This document shows, piece after piece, positions 26,403-36,064 of a stretch of DNA of 64,000 nucleotides. This DNA comes from JASHVB01 sp035508435 (GTDB lineage: Bacteria > Pseudomonadota > Alphaproteobacteria > Acetobacterales > Acetobacteraceae), in NCBI GenBank assembly GCA_035508435.1, contig DATJNA010000034.1, positions 33,408-97,407 on the forward strand, written 5' to 3'. The notes below the pieces were generated by a model that did no database searches, was not told the DNA's origin, and worked only from the letters and a program-made list of their open reading frames with translations. The position numbers and the translations under genes were made by a program. Each line of letters starts with the position of its first letter. The stretch's first letter is position 1.

Positions 26403-28790
26403 ATGACCGCAGCACAAGGCCCGATCGGCCGCAACATCCCTCGCCGTGAGGACCGCCGCTTTCTCACCGGCACGGCGCGTTATATCGATGATTTTCCGGT
26501 TGCCGGTGCACTGCATGCCCGCTTCGTCCGCTCGCCGCACGCCCACGCCCGCATTCTGGGGATCGACACCGGCGCGGCGCTCGCCATGCCGGGCGTGGTG
26601 ACGATCGTCACCGGCCACGACCTTGCGCAATGGACGCAGCCGCTGCGGCTTGCGCCGCCGATCGAGGGCCTGCATCCGGTCACAATGGAGACGCTGCCCA
26701 CCGACAAGGTCCGTTTCCACGGCGACCTGGTCGCCTGCGTGGTCGCGACCGAGCGCAGCATCGCCGACGATGCGGTGGAGCGGGTGCAGGTTGCGTACCA
26801 GGTGCTGCCGGCGGTGATCGGGATAGCGCAGGCATTGGCGCCGGGCGCGCCACGCGTGGACGATGCGCTGCCCGACAATCTGGTGTCGCACCAGACCTTC
26901 TGTCACGGTGATCCGGACCGGCGCTTCGCCGCGGCTCATCGCGTCATCGAAGCGCGGTTCGGGCAGCATCGACAGACGCATGTGCCGATGGAGCCGCGTG
27001 GCTGCCGTGCCGAATGGGACGAGGGCCGCCAGCACCTGACGATGCATGTCGGCACCCAGGTGCCGCATCCATACCGCACCTCGCTTGCCAATCGGCTGGG
27101 CCTGACCGAGTCGCAGGTGACCGTGCTGTGTCCCGACATTGGCGGCGGATTTGGCCAGAAGATCCCGGTGTTCCGCGAGGACCTGGCGATCGCCGCGGTG
27201 TCGCGCCAGCTTCGCCGTCCGGTTCGCTGGCGTGAGGAGCGGGGCGAGAACTTGCTCGCCGCCACGCATGCGCGCGAGCAAACCGTGCAGGTGCGCGCCG
27301 CCGCCGAAGCGGATGGCCGCATCATTGCTCTGGCGGTGGAGATGGTGGAGGACTTTGGCGCCTACTGCCTATATCCCGCCAACTATCTGTTGCGCATGGT
27401 GGCGATCGCGCTCACCGGGCCGTACCGCATTTCCGATTATGCCGGCGACATGAAGGTGGTGCTGTCGAACAAATGCGGTGCCGCGCCGATGCGCGCGCCG
27501 ATGTCGATGGCAAGCTGGGTGATGGACGGCACGATCGAGGCGGTGGCGCGTGAACTGGGCCTCGACCCGATCGAAGTCCGCCGCCGCAACATGCTGCATG
27601 CGAGCGAGCTGCCCTGGACCCTGCCGACCGGGCCGGTGATGGAAGACGTGACGCCGCGCGAAACTTTGGACGCCGCGCTGGAGGCGTTCGACGTACCGGC
27701 GTTCCGTGTCCGCCAGGCGGCGGACCGGGCTCGTGGCATCTATCGCGGCATGGGCGTGTGCTGCGTGGTGGAATCCAATACCTATGGCTCGGCGTTCTAT
27801 CGCGCCGCCGGTATCCCAGGATCGGGTCATGAGGCGGGCTGGGTGAAGGTGGCGCCAACCGGCGCGGTGGATGTCTCGGTCGGGTTGATGGCATCGGGCC
27901 AGGGCTACGAGACCGCGCTCGCACAGGCCGCCGCCGAGGGGCTTGGCGCGCCGATCGACAGCGTGCGCGTGCATCTCGGCAATACCGACGTGGCGCCGTA
28001 CGGGATGGGCAGCCGCGGCGCCCGCGGTGGCACGGCCGGCAGCTCCGTGCTGCTGCTTGCCGGGCAGACATTGCAACGGAAGGTGTGCGCCATCGCCGCA
28101 GCGGTGCTGGGGCTGAACTCGGGCGACGAGTTGCGGCTATGGGACGGCCGCGTGCAGCGCGTCATCGAAGGCGACTGGCAGGATGCCGGTCTCGGCTTGC
28201 TCGACGTTGCCCGCATAGCCTACATGGACCCGCTGCGATTGCCGGAGGGCATGGAGCCCGGCCTGGAGGCGCACCGCGCCTACGACCCGCCGCCGCTGAC
28301 ATTCTCCAATGCGACGCATGTCTGTGAAGTGGCGGTGGATGCCGAGACCGGCGCGGTGCGCGTCGAGCGTTGGATCGTGGCCGAAGATTGCGGCCGGGTG
28401 CTGAACCCCGCGATCGTTGCCGGTCAGCAACACGGCGCCGTGGCACTGGGCATCGCCGGCGTGCTGCAAGAGCGGGTGGTCTATGACGATAGCGGCCAGA
28501 ACGTGACGGGCAGCTTCATGGACTATGCGATGGCGGTCGCGGAGACCATCCCGCCGATCACGCTGATCCCGATGCATACGCCCAGCAAGCGAACATTGAG
28601 CGGCACGAAAGGCATGTCGGAGGGCGGCGTCATGGGCGCGGTGGGGGCGCTGCCCAGCGCGGTTGAAGATGCGCTGGCGCCGTTCGGCGTCGTGGTGCAG
28701 CAGCAGCCTTTGACGGCGCCGGCAGTGCTCCGGATGCTGACAAAAGCGCGAGAAGGATCAGGCGAGAGGCATCGACCCGAGGACCGGTGA
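26403..28790 (+). CDS. Xanthine dehydrogenase family molybdopterin-binding subunit
   Basis: This 795-residue protein is the large molybdenum subunit of the xanthine oxidase family. It has an N-terminal Ald_Xan_dh fold (GRNIPRREDRRFLTGTARYIDD), molybdopterin contacts (GGGFGQKIPVFREDLA) and the catalytic Glu740 in MSEGGVMGA. Such subunits need a FAD subunit and a 2Fe-2S subunit, neither of which is adjacent. It is therefore an orphan or works with partners elsewhere. The hydroxylated or oxidised substrate is not predictable. The open frame extends far upstream through the rplU-rpmA region on the other strand, but that part is antisense shadow. Confidence 0.88.
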   Translation: MTAAQGPIGRNIPRREDRRFLTGTARYIDDFPVAGALHARFVRSPHAHARILGIDTGAALAMPGVVTIVTGHDLAQWTQPLRLAPPIEGLHPVTMETLPTDKVRFHGDLVACVVATERSIADDAVERVQVAYQVLPAVIGIAQALAPGAPRVDDALPDNLVSHQTFCHGDPDRRFAAAHRVIEARFGQHRQTHVPMEPRGCRAEWDEGRQHLTMHVGTQVPHPYRTSLANRLGLTESQVTVLCPDIGGGFGQKIPVFREDLAIAAVSRQLRRPVRWREERGENLLAATHAREQTVQVRAAAEADGRIIALAVEMVEDFGAYCLYPANYLLRMVAIALTGPYRISDYAGDMKVVLSNKCGAAPMRAPMSMASWVMDGTIEAVARELGLDPIEVRRRNMLHASELPWTLPTGPVMEDVTPRETLDAALEAFDVPAFRVRQAADRARGIYRGMGVCCVVESNTYGSAFYRAAGIPGSGHEAGWVKVAPTGAVDVSVGLMASGQGYETALAQAAAEGLGAPIDSVRVHLGNTDVAPYGMGSRGARGGTAGSSVLLLAGQTLQRKVCAIAAAVLGLNSGDELRLWDGRVQRVIEGDWQDAGLGLLDVARIAYMDPLRLPEGMEPGLEAHRAYDPPPLTFSNATHVCEVAVDAETGAVRVERWIVAEDCGRVLNPAIVAGQQHGAVALGIAGVLQERVVYDDSGQNVTGSFMDYAMAVAETIPPITLIPMHTPSKRTLSGTKGMSEGGVMGAVGALPSAVEDALAPFGVVVQQQPLTAPAVLRMLTKAREGSGERHRPEDR

Positions 28791-28991
28791 CAACGGCGTC
28801 CGCGATCGGGACATGCGGCCGGGAGCCGAGGCAATCGCGGAAGCTGCACCTGGCGAAGCGGTAGATCACGACATCGGCGATGCTGCCACGCGATGTTAGC
28901 GCGACCGGCTTGCCGAAAAAAATGTGTTGTCTGAAGCAAAACGCCACAACGCCTGCAAGCGGCGCGCGGCCTAGCTGGCGATCTTGCTGCC

Positions 28992-30047
28992 ATGGCAGCG
29001 AGCATGAGGTATCCGCAGATGCAGAGCGAGACGATAGACCGCCGCCGGCGCCGGCTCGTTGGCGCTGCCGCCGCGACCATCGCGGCCCGCCAAATCGGCA
29101 TTGCCGGCCAGGCGGATGCCCAGACCGCCACGGGCGGAGGTGGCAATATCGTGCTTGCCCCGGTGCAGCAGATCGACGCCGGCGTGCTGAGCGTGGGCTA
29201 TGTCGAGGCCGGGGTTCCGCACGGTCCGGCCGTCATCCTGTTGCACGGCTGGCCCTACGACATCCACAGCTATGCCGAGGTTGTTCCCCCTCTCGCCGCG
29301 GCGGGATACCGGGTGATCGTGCCGTATCTCCGCGGCTATGGCACGACGCGCTTCCTGGCGAAAGACGCGATCCGCAACGGACAGCAAGCGGCCATCGCGG
29401 TGGATACCATCGCGCTGATGGACGCGCTCAGGATCCGGCAAGCGACGCTTGCCGGGTTCGACTGGGGCGCCCGGACGGCCGACATCATTGCGGCGCTATG
29501 GCCGGAGCGATGCAAGGCGCTCGTCTCCGTCAGCGGTTATCTGATCGGCAGTCAGGCGGCCAACCAGGCGCCGCTGCCGCCCAAGGCCGAGCTGGCGTGG
29601 TGGTACCAGTACTATTTCGCCACCAGCCGGGGCCGGGCCGGCTATGCGGCCTTTCGCAAGGAGTTCGCCAGGCTGATCTGGCAGACCGCGTCACCGAAAT
29701 GGAAGTTCGACGATGCGACGTTCAACCGCACGGCGCAGGCCTTCGAGAACCCGGACCATGTCGCCATCGTGATTCACAATTACCGCTGGCGGATCGGGCT
29801 GGCCGATGGCGAGCGGCGTTACGATGGGCTGGAGAAGCGGTTGGCACAATTTCCGGTCATCCGTGTGCCGACGATCACCATGGAAGGTGACGCGAACGGC
29901 GCTCCGCACGCCGAGCCGGCAGCCTACGCAAAGATGTTCGTGGGCAAATACACGCATCGGCTGGTCAAGGGCGGCATCGGCCACAATCTGCCCCAGGAAG
30001 CGCCGCGCGACTTCGCCAAGGCGGTGATCGACGTGGATGCGCCATGA
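28992..30047 (+). CDS. Exported alpha/beta hydrolase, epoxide-hydrolase-like
   Basis: This 351-residue protein has an N-terminal RRRRR-hydrophobic segment (about 17-45) that fits a twin-arginine signal, then an alpha/beta hydrolase domain. The oxyanion motif is LHGWP (84-88). The nucleophile elbow GFDWG gives Asp157, as in epoxide hydrolases and haloalkane dehalogenases, and a C-terminal GIGHNLPQE holds the catalytic His. The natural substrate is unknown. A start four residues in (MRYPQ) is also possible. Confidence 0.82.
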   Translation: MAASMRYPQMQSETIDRRRRRLVGAAAATIAARQIGIAGQADAQTATGGGGNIVLAPVQQIDAGVLSVGYVEAGVPHGPAVILLHGWPYDIHSYAEVVPPLAAAGYRVIVPYLRGYGTTRFLAKDAIRNGQQAAIAVDTIALMDALRIRQATLAGFDWGARTADIIAALWPERCKALVSVSGYLIGSQAANQAPLPPKAELAWWYQYYFATSRGRAGYAAFRKEFARLIWQTASPKWKFDDATFNRTAQAFENPDHVAIVIHNYRWRIGLADGERRYDGLEKRLAQFPVIRVPTITMEGDANGAPHAEPAAYAKMFVGKYTHRLVKGGIGHNLPQEAPRDFAKAVIDVDAP

Positions 30048-30288
30048 AATGTCCGCCCGTGGTCGCATCATGTCTGCAGGTTGCGGCAGCGGTCATGGCT
30101 GCGACGCCACCCGACACCGAGCCTGTGCCGCCGCCGATCGATGGCGTGTCGAGGTCCGCTTGCGCGTGAACTGGCGGCGAGCGACAGATGCGTGGGCCGC
30201 GAAAGTCAGGCGATTGCCGAGCGATGACGAACGTGAGGGAATTTGGCAAGGACCGGATCGCGATCGTGTGACCATTGAGGAGCCGAAA

Positions 30289-30753
30289 ATGCATCGACCT
30301 CCAGTTCCGCCCTTCACTGCGGAGACCGCCGAGCAAAAGGTGCGAATGGCCGAGGATGCGTGGAACACCCGGGATCCCGCGCGGGTGGCGGTGGCCTATA
30401 CACCGGATAGCCGCTGGCGGAATCGTGCCGAGTTTCTGCAAGGCCGGGCTGAGATCGAGGCGTTCCTGGCGCGGAAGTGGAGCCGCGAACTTGACTATCG
30501 GCTGATCAAGGAGCTGTGGGCATTTCGGGAGAATCGCATCGCCGTGCGTTTCGCGTACGAATGGCACGACCATAGCGGTCATTGGTTCCGGAGCTACGGC
30601 AACGAAAACTGGGAGTTCGATGATGCTGGTTTGATGCGCGTCCGGATTGCCAGCATCAACGATCTGCCGATCGCGGAGAGCGCGCGGAGATACCACTGGC
30701 CGCTCGGGCGTCGGCCTGCCGATCACCCGTCGTTAAGCGAATTGGGACTTTGA
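30289..30753 (+). CDS. DUF1348 family, NTF2-like protein
   Basis: This 154-residue protein fits DUF1348, a nuclear-transport-factor-2-like fold. Characteristic stretches are AEDAWNTRDPARVAVAYTPD, FLQGRAEIEAFLARKW and RFAYEWHDHSGHWFRSYGNE. A strong GAGGAG ribosome-binding site precedes the ATG. Function is unknown. It is downstream of the epoxide-hydrolase-like gene with 241 bp between, which hold no recognised gene. Confidence 0.85.
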   Translation: MHRPPVPPFTAETAEQKVRMAEDAWNTRDPARVAVAYTPDSRWRNRAEFLQGRAEIEAFLARKWSRELDYRLIKELWAFRENRIAVRFAYEWHDHSGHWFRSYGNENWEFDDAGLMRVRIASINDLPIAESARRYHWPLGRRPADHPSLSELGL

Positions 30754-31126
30754 CGACACCAGACCGGGCGAAACCGACGGCGTGGCGGGTTTGCCGGCAA
30801 GACCTGGAACGCTGTGCCCGCCGCGCTGATCGGCCTGCTGTGCGAACAGCCGCAGGTCGGCTTTGCGCACCGACCGGCATGGCAGGCGCCGTCTCGACAG
30901 GTTTGGCGTCACCGAACGCAACACAATACCCGATCCGGTGCGGATCGCCCCGACGGCGCGGTCTGGGGCAGTGTCCGCGCCCTCGGCTTGCTGCGCGGGA
31001 CCGTGATGCCGCGTAATGCGGCCGGACAACTCGCCATTGGGTAGCATGCGCTGTGCGGGTGCGTAGGGTATTGCCGGTGCGGTGCGGCTGACCCTGGCAT
31101 TTCGCAAGGACGCGGCGGCATCGGCC
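30754..31126. other. Intergenic gap without a recognised gene
   Basis: This 373-bp space lies between the convergent DUF1348 and esterase genes. Open frames exist on both strands but none has a recognisable protein or ribosome-binding site. I see no tandem repeat or clear terminator. Confidence 0.4.
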
Positions 31127-32056
31127 TCATCCGGCGAAAATCCCCCGCAGCCACGCGCAGCTTTCGGCCATCGCGGCAGCCGCGAGGTCCACCACGCCGA
31201 CCCAGAAGAAGAAGCCATGGTTCATACCGCCCCAACGCGACGTCACCGTTGCTACGCCCGCTTCGCGCAATCGCGAGGCAAAGGCCTCGCCTTCATCGCG
31301 TAACGGATCGAATTCCGCCGTCACCACCAGCGCGGGCGGCAGGCCGGCCAGCGACGGCGCGCGCAAGGGCGACGCCAGCGGATTCGCTGCATCCTGGGGA
31401 TCGGCGACATAGTGGTTCCAGAACCACACCATGGTGGCTCGGGTCAGGCCGTAGCCCTCGCCGTTGTCGGTGTAGGAGGCGGTGCCCGGGGTGTGGAAGT
31501 CGGTGACGGGGTAGATCAGCAACTGGCCGCGCAATGCCGGCCCGCCTTCGTCGCGCAGGCGCAGCGCGGTTGCCGCGGCAAGATTGCCGCCGGCGCTGTC
31601 CCCGGCGATCGCCAGGTTCCGGCCGTCGGCGCCGAGCTCCGCGGCGTGCTGCGCCGCCCAGCGCGTGGCGAACACGCAATCGTCGAGGCCGGCGGGAAAC
31701 TTATGCTCCGGCGCCAGCCGGTAATCCACCGAAACGACAATGCACCCCGCGCCGGCGCACAAATTGCGGCAGATGCCGTCATGCGTATCGAGGCTGCACA
31801 GCACGAAGCCACTGCCGTGGAAGAACACCAGCAGCGGCGACGGACCGTCGCCCGGCGGGCGATAGATGCGTAGCCGCAACGGGCCGCCCGGCCCGGCGAT
31901 GACACGCTCGTCGGTCGCAGCGATCGGCGCTGCCGGCGCCATCAGCGCGATGCGTGCCTCGTACTGCGCGCGTGCCGCGGCGACGGACAGCGTGTGAGTG
32001 GCTGGCACGCCGGCGCCTTTGTCGAGCAGCGTCTGGATCTGTGGGTCGACTGGCAT
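31127..32056 (-). CDS. Alpha/beta hydrolase, hormone-sensitive-lipase family esterase
   Basis: This 309-residue protein starts MPVDPQIQTLLDKG. It has the family oxyanion motif in the variant FHGSGFV, the nucleophile motif GDSAGGN, an Asp in EFDPLRDEG and a His in GMNHGFFFW. These mark a bacterial HSL (group IV) esterase acting on short-chain esters. The upstream extension of the frame (22 residues) lacks family similarity. It is followed on the minus strand by nothing coupled. Confidence 0.88.
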   Translation of the reverse strand: MPVDPQIQTLLDKGAGVPATHTLSVAAARAQYEARIALMAPAAPIAATDERVIAGPGGPLRLRIYRPPGDGPSPLLVFFHGSGFVLCSLDTHDGICRNLCAGAGCIVVSVDYRLAPEHKFPAGLDDCVFATRWAAQHAAELGADGRNLAIAGDSAGGNLAAATALRLRDEGGPALRGQLLIYPVTDFHTPGTASYTDNGEGYGLTRATMVWFWNHYVADPQDAANPLASPLRAPSLAGLPPALVVTAEFDPLRDEGEAFASRLREAGVATVTSRWGGMNHGFFFWVGVVDLAAAAMAESCAWLRGIFAG

Positions 32057-32175
32057 GGGCTGCGCCTTGTCCGGTTGTGGGTGCACGGCATTCGCTGCAG
32101 GGTTGCCCCGGACCCGCGGCAAGACAAGGGCGAGGCGCGGGGCTGGGCGCGGGGCCAGGCGCGGGAAGGGACCGG

Positions 32176-32955
32176 TCAGTTGCCGCGTAAGATTTGACTC
32201 AAGAACAGTTTGAGGCGGTCGGTTTGGGGGGATCCGAAGATGCGCTCCGGGGTGCCGGATTCGACGATCTCGCCCTGATCCATGAACACGACGCGGTCGG
32301 CGACCTGGCGGGCGAAGCCCATCTCGTGGGTCACGCAGACCATGGTCATGCCCGATTGCGCCAGCTCGATCATCGTGTCGAGCACTTCCTTGATCATCTC
32401 CGGGTCGAGCGCCGAAGTGGGCTCGTCGAACAACATGATCTTCGGTTTCATGCAGAGCGCGCGGGCGATGGCGACACGCTGCTGCTGGCCGCCCGAGAGC
32501 TGGCTGGGGTACTTGTTGGCTTGCTCCGGGATCTTCACGCGCGTGAGGTAGCTCATCGCCAGCGCCTCGGCCTCGGGACGCGGCGTCTTGCGCACCCAGA
32601 TCGGCGCCAGCGTGCAGTTCTCCAGGATCGTGAGGTGCGGGAACAGATTGAAGGATTGGAACACCATGCCGACTTCGCGGCGGATGGTGTCGAGCGCGCG
32701 GGTGTCGTCGGTCAGTTCGGTGCCATCCACGACGATGCGGCCTTTATGGTGCGTCTCCAATCGGTTGATGCAGCGGATCATGGTGGACTTGCCGGAGCCG
32801 GACGGGCCGCACACCACCACGCGCTCCTTCTCCGCTACCGTCAGCGAAACGTCGCGCAGCACGTGGTGCGCGCCGAACCACTTGTTGACCTTGTCCAGGA
32901 TGATGGCCGGCGGCGCGGCAGTCTGGGCCAGATGCGGCAAGATCGATACGCCCAC
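32176..32955 (-). CDS. Polar amino acid ABC transporter ATP-binding protein
   Basis: This ATPase of about 259 residues has Walker A GPSGSGKST, the Q-loop FQSFNLFPH, the signature LSGGQQQR, Walker B IMLFDEPTS and the H-loop VTHEMG. It is closest to the GlnQ/HisP type that powers amino-acid uptake. I prefer the GTG at 32955 with a GGAG site 6 bp upstream, because the longer upstream frame is arginine-rich and unlike the family. No permease or binding-protein gene is adjacent, so it is an orphan here. Confidence 0.88.
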   Translation of the reverse strand: MGVSILPHLAQTAAPPAIILDKVNKWFGAHHVLRDVSLTVAEKERVVVCGPSGSGKSTMIRCINRLETHHKGRIVVDGTELTDDTRALDTIRREVGMVFQSFNLFPHLTILENCTLAPIWVRKTPRPEAEALAMSYLTRVKIPEQANKYPSQLSGGQQQRVAIARALCMKPKIMLFDEPTSALDPEMIKEVLDTMIELAQSGMTMVCVTHEMGFARQVADRVVFMDQGEIVESGTPERIFGSPQTDRLKLFLSQILRGN

Positions 32956-33074
32956 GAATGGCTCCGGCGAGGGGTGAAGGCGTGATTGCGACGCGTGTCG
33001 GGCTGACGCAATCTCAAGCAACAGATTGCGGCGGCCTGCTCGGCGCCGCAATGGCGGTGCGACCAGGAGCGGAC

Positions 33075-33833
33075 ATGGCAGCCACGATCGACGTGCCGGC
33101 GGGCGGTTATCGCTACATTCCGGGCGTGTTTCAGTATTCCGCGGGGGTGCGGGCGCTGGACGGCCATCGCATCGAACGCGTCGAATTCATGCGCCCGGTG
33201 GCGCTGGCGGCGGGCTTCGCGTTCATCGAGCGATTCCTGCCGGGCCAGGACCTGCCGCTCGCCGCGTTCTGCGCCTGCGAGCTGCGTTCGCCGGCGCCGT
33301 TCACCGACGCCGGGTTCGTTGCGTTCAACCGGCATTACTGCGGCACGCTGGAGCGCTGGGGCATCATGCGCGAGGACAGGAACCCGGTGGCGCGCAGCAA
33401 CGTGTGCCCGGAGCAATACAAGCCGCCGGAGCCGAGCTTTCACGCCTTCTGCTTCGTCCGGCCGTCACACGGTGCGCCGGGCAGCTTCGTAATTTCGGGC
33501 AGTGGCGAGGCGGAGGAGGGCCATGCCTCCTATCGCGAGCGCACGGTGCGGTTCGGTGACACCAGCCCGGCGGGGCTGCGCGAGAAGGCGGCATTCGTGC
33601 TGGATCGGATGCAGCATCGGATGGCGGCGGTCGACGCGACATGGACGGAAACGACCGCAGCGCAGGTCTATACCGTCTACGACCTGCATCCGTTCCTGGG
33701 CGACGAGATCGTGCGCCGCGGCGCAGCGCAGCACGGACTGACGTGGCATTTCGCGCGGCCTCCGGTGGTGGGACTGGACTACGAGATGGACTGCCGCGGC
33801 GTTGCCGCAGAGCATTGTATCGGCCTGGATTGA
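33075..33833 (+). CDS. Conserved protein resembling the CnbZ deaminase family
   Basis: This 252-residue protein starts MAATIDVPAGGYRYIPGVFQ behind an AGGAG site. Distinct stretches (FCACELRSPAPFT, NPVARSNVCPE, PSFHAFCF) remind me of the proteins annotated as 2-amino-5-chloromuconate deaminase CnbZ and relatives, but I hold this loosely. No signal peptide or membrane segment is present. It is divergent from the ABC ATPase gene. No aromatic-degradation neighbours support the deaminase name. Confidence 0.5.
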   Translation: MAATIDVPAGGYRYIPGVFQYSAGVRALDGHRIERVEFMRPVALAAGFAFIERFLPGQDLPLAAFCACELRSPAPFTDAGFVAFNRHYCGTLERWGIMREDRNPVARSNVCPEQYKPPEPSFHAFCFVRPSHGAPGSFVISGSGEAEEGHASYRERTVRFGDTSPAGLREKAAFVLDRMQHRMAAVDATWTETTAAQVYTVYDLHPFLGDEIVRRGAAQHGLTWHFARPPVVGLDYEMDCRGVAAEHCIGLD

Positions 33834-33990
33834 CCGCGGCGCGTGCCGCTTCGCACCAAATGAACCTCGTAGGGCTGGGCGACGTCCGCGACGACTTCGG
33901 GTCCGGTGCCGAATGCCGCGCGTGATGGCCCGGCCGAGGATTGGCTGCTGTTAACGCAATGGTAGGCAACACCGAGGATCATGCGCCGCC

Positions 33991-35274
33991 ATGCGAATGG
34001 CATGGACGGTGGCGGCGCTGGTGTTCTGCGGCTGCATGGGGGGCAGCGCAGCGGCGGACTGGCTCGACACGCTGTTTCCGCCCGGCGTGCCGGGCTACGG
34101 CGATGCTGCCGGGGTCACGGTACTGTCGCGTCTGCACCCCGAGACGCAACCGCAAGGCATCCGCGAAGGCGCCTTCCTGCTGCGCCCTGCCTGGGAGCAA
34201 TCGCTTGGCTATGACAGCAACGTGCTGGGCGGCCCGCAGCCGCGGGGAAGCTGGGAGGTCGGCACGCGGCCCTCGCTGCTGCTGTCGTCCGACTGGTCGC
34301 GCGACGCGGCGGGCGCCTACATCGCACTGGACGACCGCCGCGACCTGAACGCGCCGGCGCAGAGCCGCACCGACGGCACCGCCTCGATCGGCACCAGTCT
34401 GGATATTGGGCGCGACCGGCTGACCCTGGCGGCGGCGGAGATCGATGGACACGAGGACCGCACGGCGCTCGATGCCCTGCCGGCGGACCGGCCGATTCCC
34501 TTCCAGACGCAGGACCTCCGCGCCTCCTATGCCTGGACGGATGGGCCGTGGGTGGTGACGCCGGCGCTGGACGCCGCCGCGTGGCACTATGGCGCGGCCA
34601 CGATTCTGGGCGCGGCCGCCAGCCAGGCCTATCGCGACCGTGATGTGCTGACGGGCGGCGTCACCGTCAACTATGAGTTGGCGCCACAGCGCAGCCTGGT
34701 GCTGGTGACGCGGGCGACGGGGCAGGACTACCTGCACACGCCGACCGGCCAGCCCAGTCTGAACTCCACCGGATGGCAGATGCTGGCCGGGCTGGACTAC
34801 GCCCAGGATGCCGTCTGGCGCTATCGGCTACTGCTTGGAGCCGAGCGCCGGGACTTCGCCGCCGCGGCCTACCCGTCCCGCACCGCCGCCATCACCGAGG
34901 CTGAGATCGCGTGGCTGCCGTCCGGCATGACCACGGTCACCGCCACGGTCAGCCGCAGCATGGAGGACGCCGCACAGGAGGGTGTTGCCGGCTACACCTA
35001 TACCAGCGCCCGGTTGAGCGTGGACCACGAGCTGCGGCGCAATCTGGTACTGCACGCCTCCGCCGGGGTGCAGCGGGCCGATTTCCTGCAAGGCGGCGCC
35101 TGGCAGGCGGGCTACGCGCTGGGGCTGGGCGCGACCTGGCGGTTGAACCGGCGGGTGCAGGTGTCCGCCGGCTATGAGCTGACCGCGCAGCACGGGTCCG
35201 GCATCGCGGGCGTTCCGCTGTCCGGCGACTACACACGCAGCGTTGGGCTGCTGACCGTGCGGCTGGCGCTGTGA
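33991..35274 (+). CDS. Outer-membrane beta-barrel protein of a polysaccharide locus
   Basis: This 427-residue protein has a signal peptide (cleavage near SAAA-DW, about residue 22), then alternating-hydrophobicity strands throughout (GAFLLRPAWEQSLGYDSNV near residue 60 is typical of the BBP2-like barrels). It ends with SVGLLTVRLAL. Such barrels accompany exopolysaccharide genes and may help export or sense the polymer. Its stop overlaps the next glycosyltransferase gene as GTGA, so both are made together. Confidence 0.75.
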   Translation: MRMAWTVAALVFCGCMGGSAAADWLDTLFPPGVPGYGDAAGVTVLSRLHPETQPQGIREGAFLLRPAWEQSLGYDSNVLGGPQPRGSWEVGTRPSLLLSSDWSRDAAGAYIALDDRRDLNAPAQSRTDGTASIGTSLDIGRDRLTLAAAEIDGHEDRTALDALPADRPIPFQTQDLRASYAWTDGPWVVTPALDAAAWHYGAATILGAAASQAYRDRDVLTGGVTVNYELAPQRSLVLVTRATGQDYLHTPTGQPSLNSTGWQMLAGLDYAQDAVWRYRLLLGAERRDFAAAAYPSRTAAITEAEIAWLPSGMTTVTATVSRSMEDAAQEGVAGYTYTSARLSVDHELRRNLVLHASAGVQRADFLQGGAWQAGYALGLGATWRLNRRVQVSAGYELTAQHGSGIAGVPLSGDYTRSVGLLTVRLAL

Positions 35275-36011
35275 CCGCGACCGTGGGTCTGCTGGGGCTG
35301 GAGTTTGCCGACCTCGACGTGGCGGGCGCCGCGGCGCTGGTGGCTGGCCTGCCGGCAGAGGCATCCTTTGGCTACGTGGTGACGCCCAATGCCGACCACT
35401 TGGTACGGCTGGCGCGCGACCCTGTGCTGGCTGGCATCTATCGCGATGCAAGCCTGCGGCTGCTGGATTCCCGGGCGGTTGCCAGAGCGGCCCGGATGCT
35501 GGGTCTGCCGGCGCCGCGCGTCGTGCCGGGGAGCGACCTGACGGCGCTGTTGCTGATGCACCACCTGCGACCGGGCGAACGCATTACCATCGTCGGATTG
35601 CTGCCACGCTGGCTACCGGCGTTGGTGGCACGCTGCCGCCTTGCGCCACCGGCACATTACGACCCACCGATGGGGTTCACGACCGACGGCGCCGCGTTTG
35701 CGGCCACGGTAGACTTTGTGCTGGCCCATCCGGCGCGCTTCATATTCCTCGCGGTCGGGTCGCCGCGGCAGGAGCTGCTGGCCGCCACCATTGCCGCCAC
35801 CGGTCGCGCCACCGGCACCGGTCTGTGCATTGGGGCCAGCCTCGAGTTCCTTTCTGGCTCGGCGCGCCGCGCGCCGCACTGGATGCAGAGTGGCGGCCTG
35901 GAGTGGCTGTTTCGCCTGGCTCAGGATCCGCGCCGCCTGGCGCGCCGCTATCTGAAGGACTGCCCGGTCGTGCTTGGGCTGCTGCTGCGCGAGCGGTGGG
36001 GACGCATATGA
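35271..36011 (+). CDS. WecG/TagA/CpsF family glycosyltransferase (GT26)
   Basis: This 246-residue enzyme starts at a GTG that overlaps the barrel stop. Family landmarks are VVTPNADHLVRLARD (residues 36-50), the FLAVGSPRQE motif, and the C-terminal RAPHWMQSGGLEWLFRLAQD region used for membrane association. The usual PDG catalytic segment appears as LLDSRAV with Asp66. GT26 enzymes add N-acetylmannosaminuronate-type sugars or glucose to a lipid-linked glycan at the inner membrane face. Coupled expression with an outer-membrane barrel suggests a surface polysaccharide. Confidence 0.88.
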   Translation: MTATVGLLGLEFADLDVAGAAALVAGLPAEASFGYVVTPNADHLVRLARDPVLAGIYRDASLRLLDSRAVARAARMLGLPAPRVVPGSDLTALLLMHHLRPGERITIVGLLPRWLPALVARCRLAPPAHYDPPMGFTTDGAAFAATVDFVLAHPARFIFLAVGSPRQELLAATIAATGRATGTGLCIGASLEFLSGSARRAPHWMQSGGLEWLFRLAQDPRRLARRYLKDCPVVLGLLLRERWGRI

Positions 36012-36064
36012 CTTCGCCTGCCGGTGGCGAACATCGTTGGCAGCGGCCTGCGGTCCCGGCAGCA

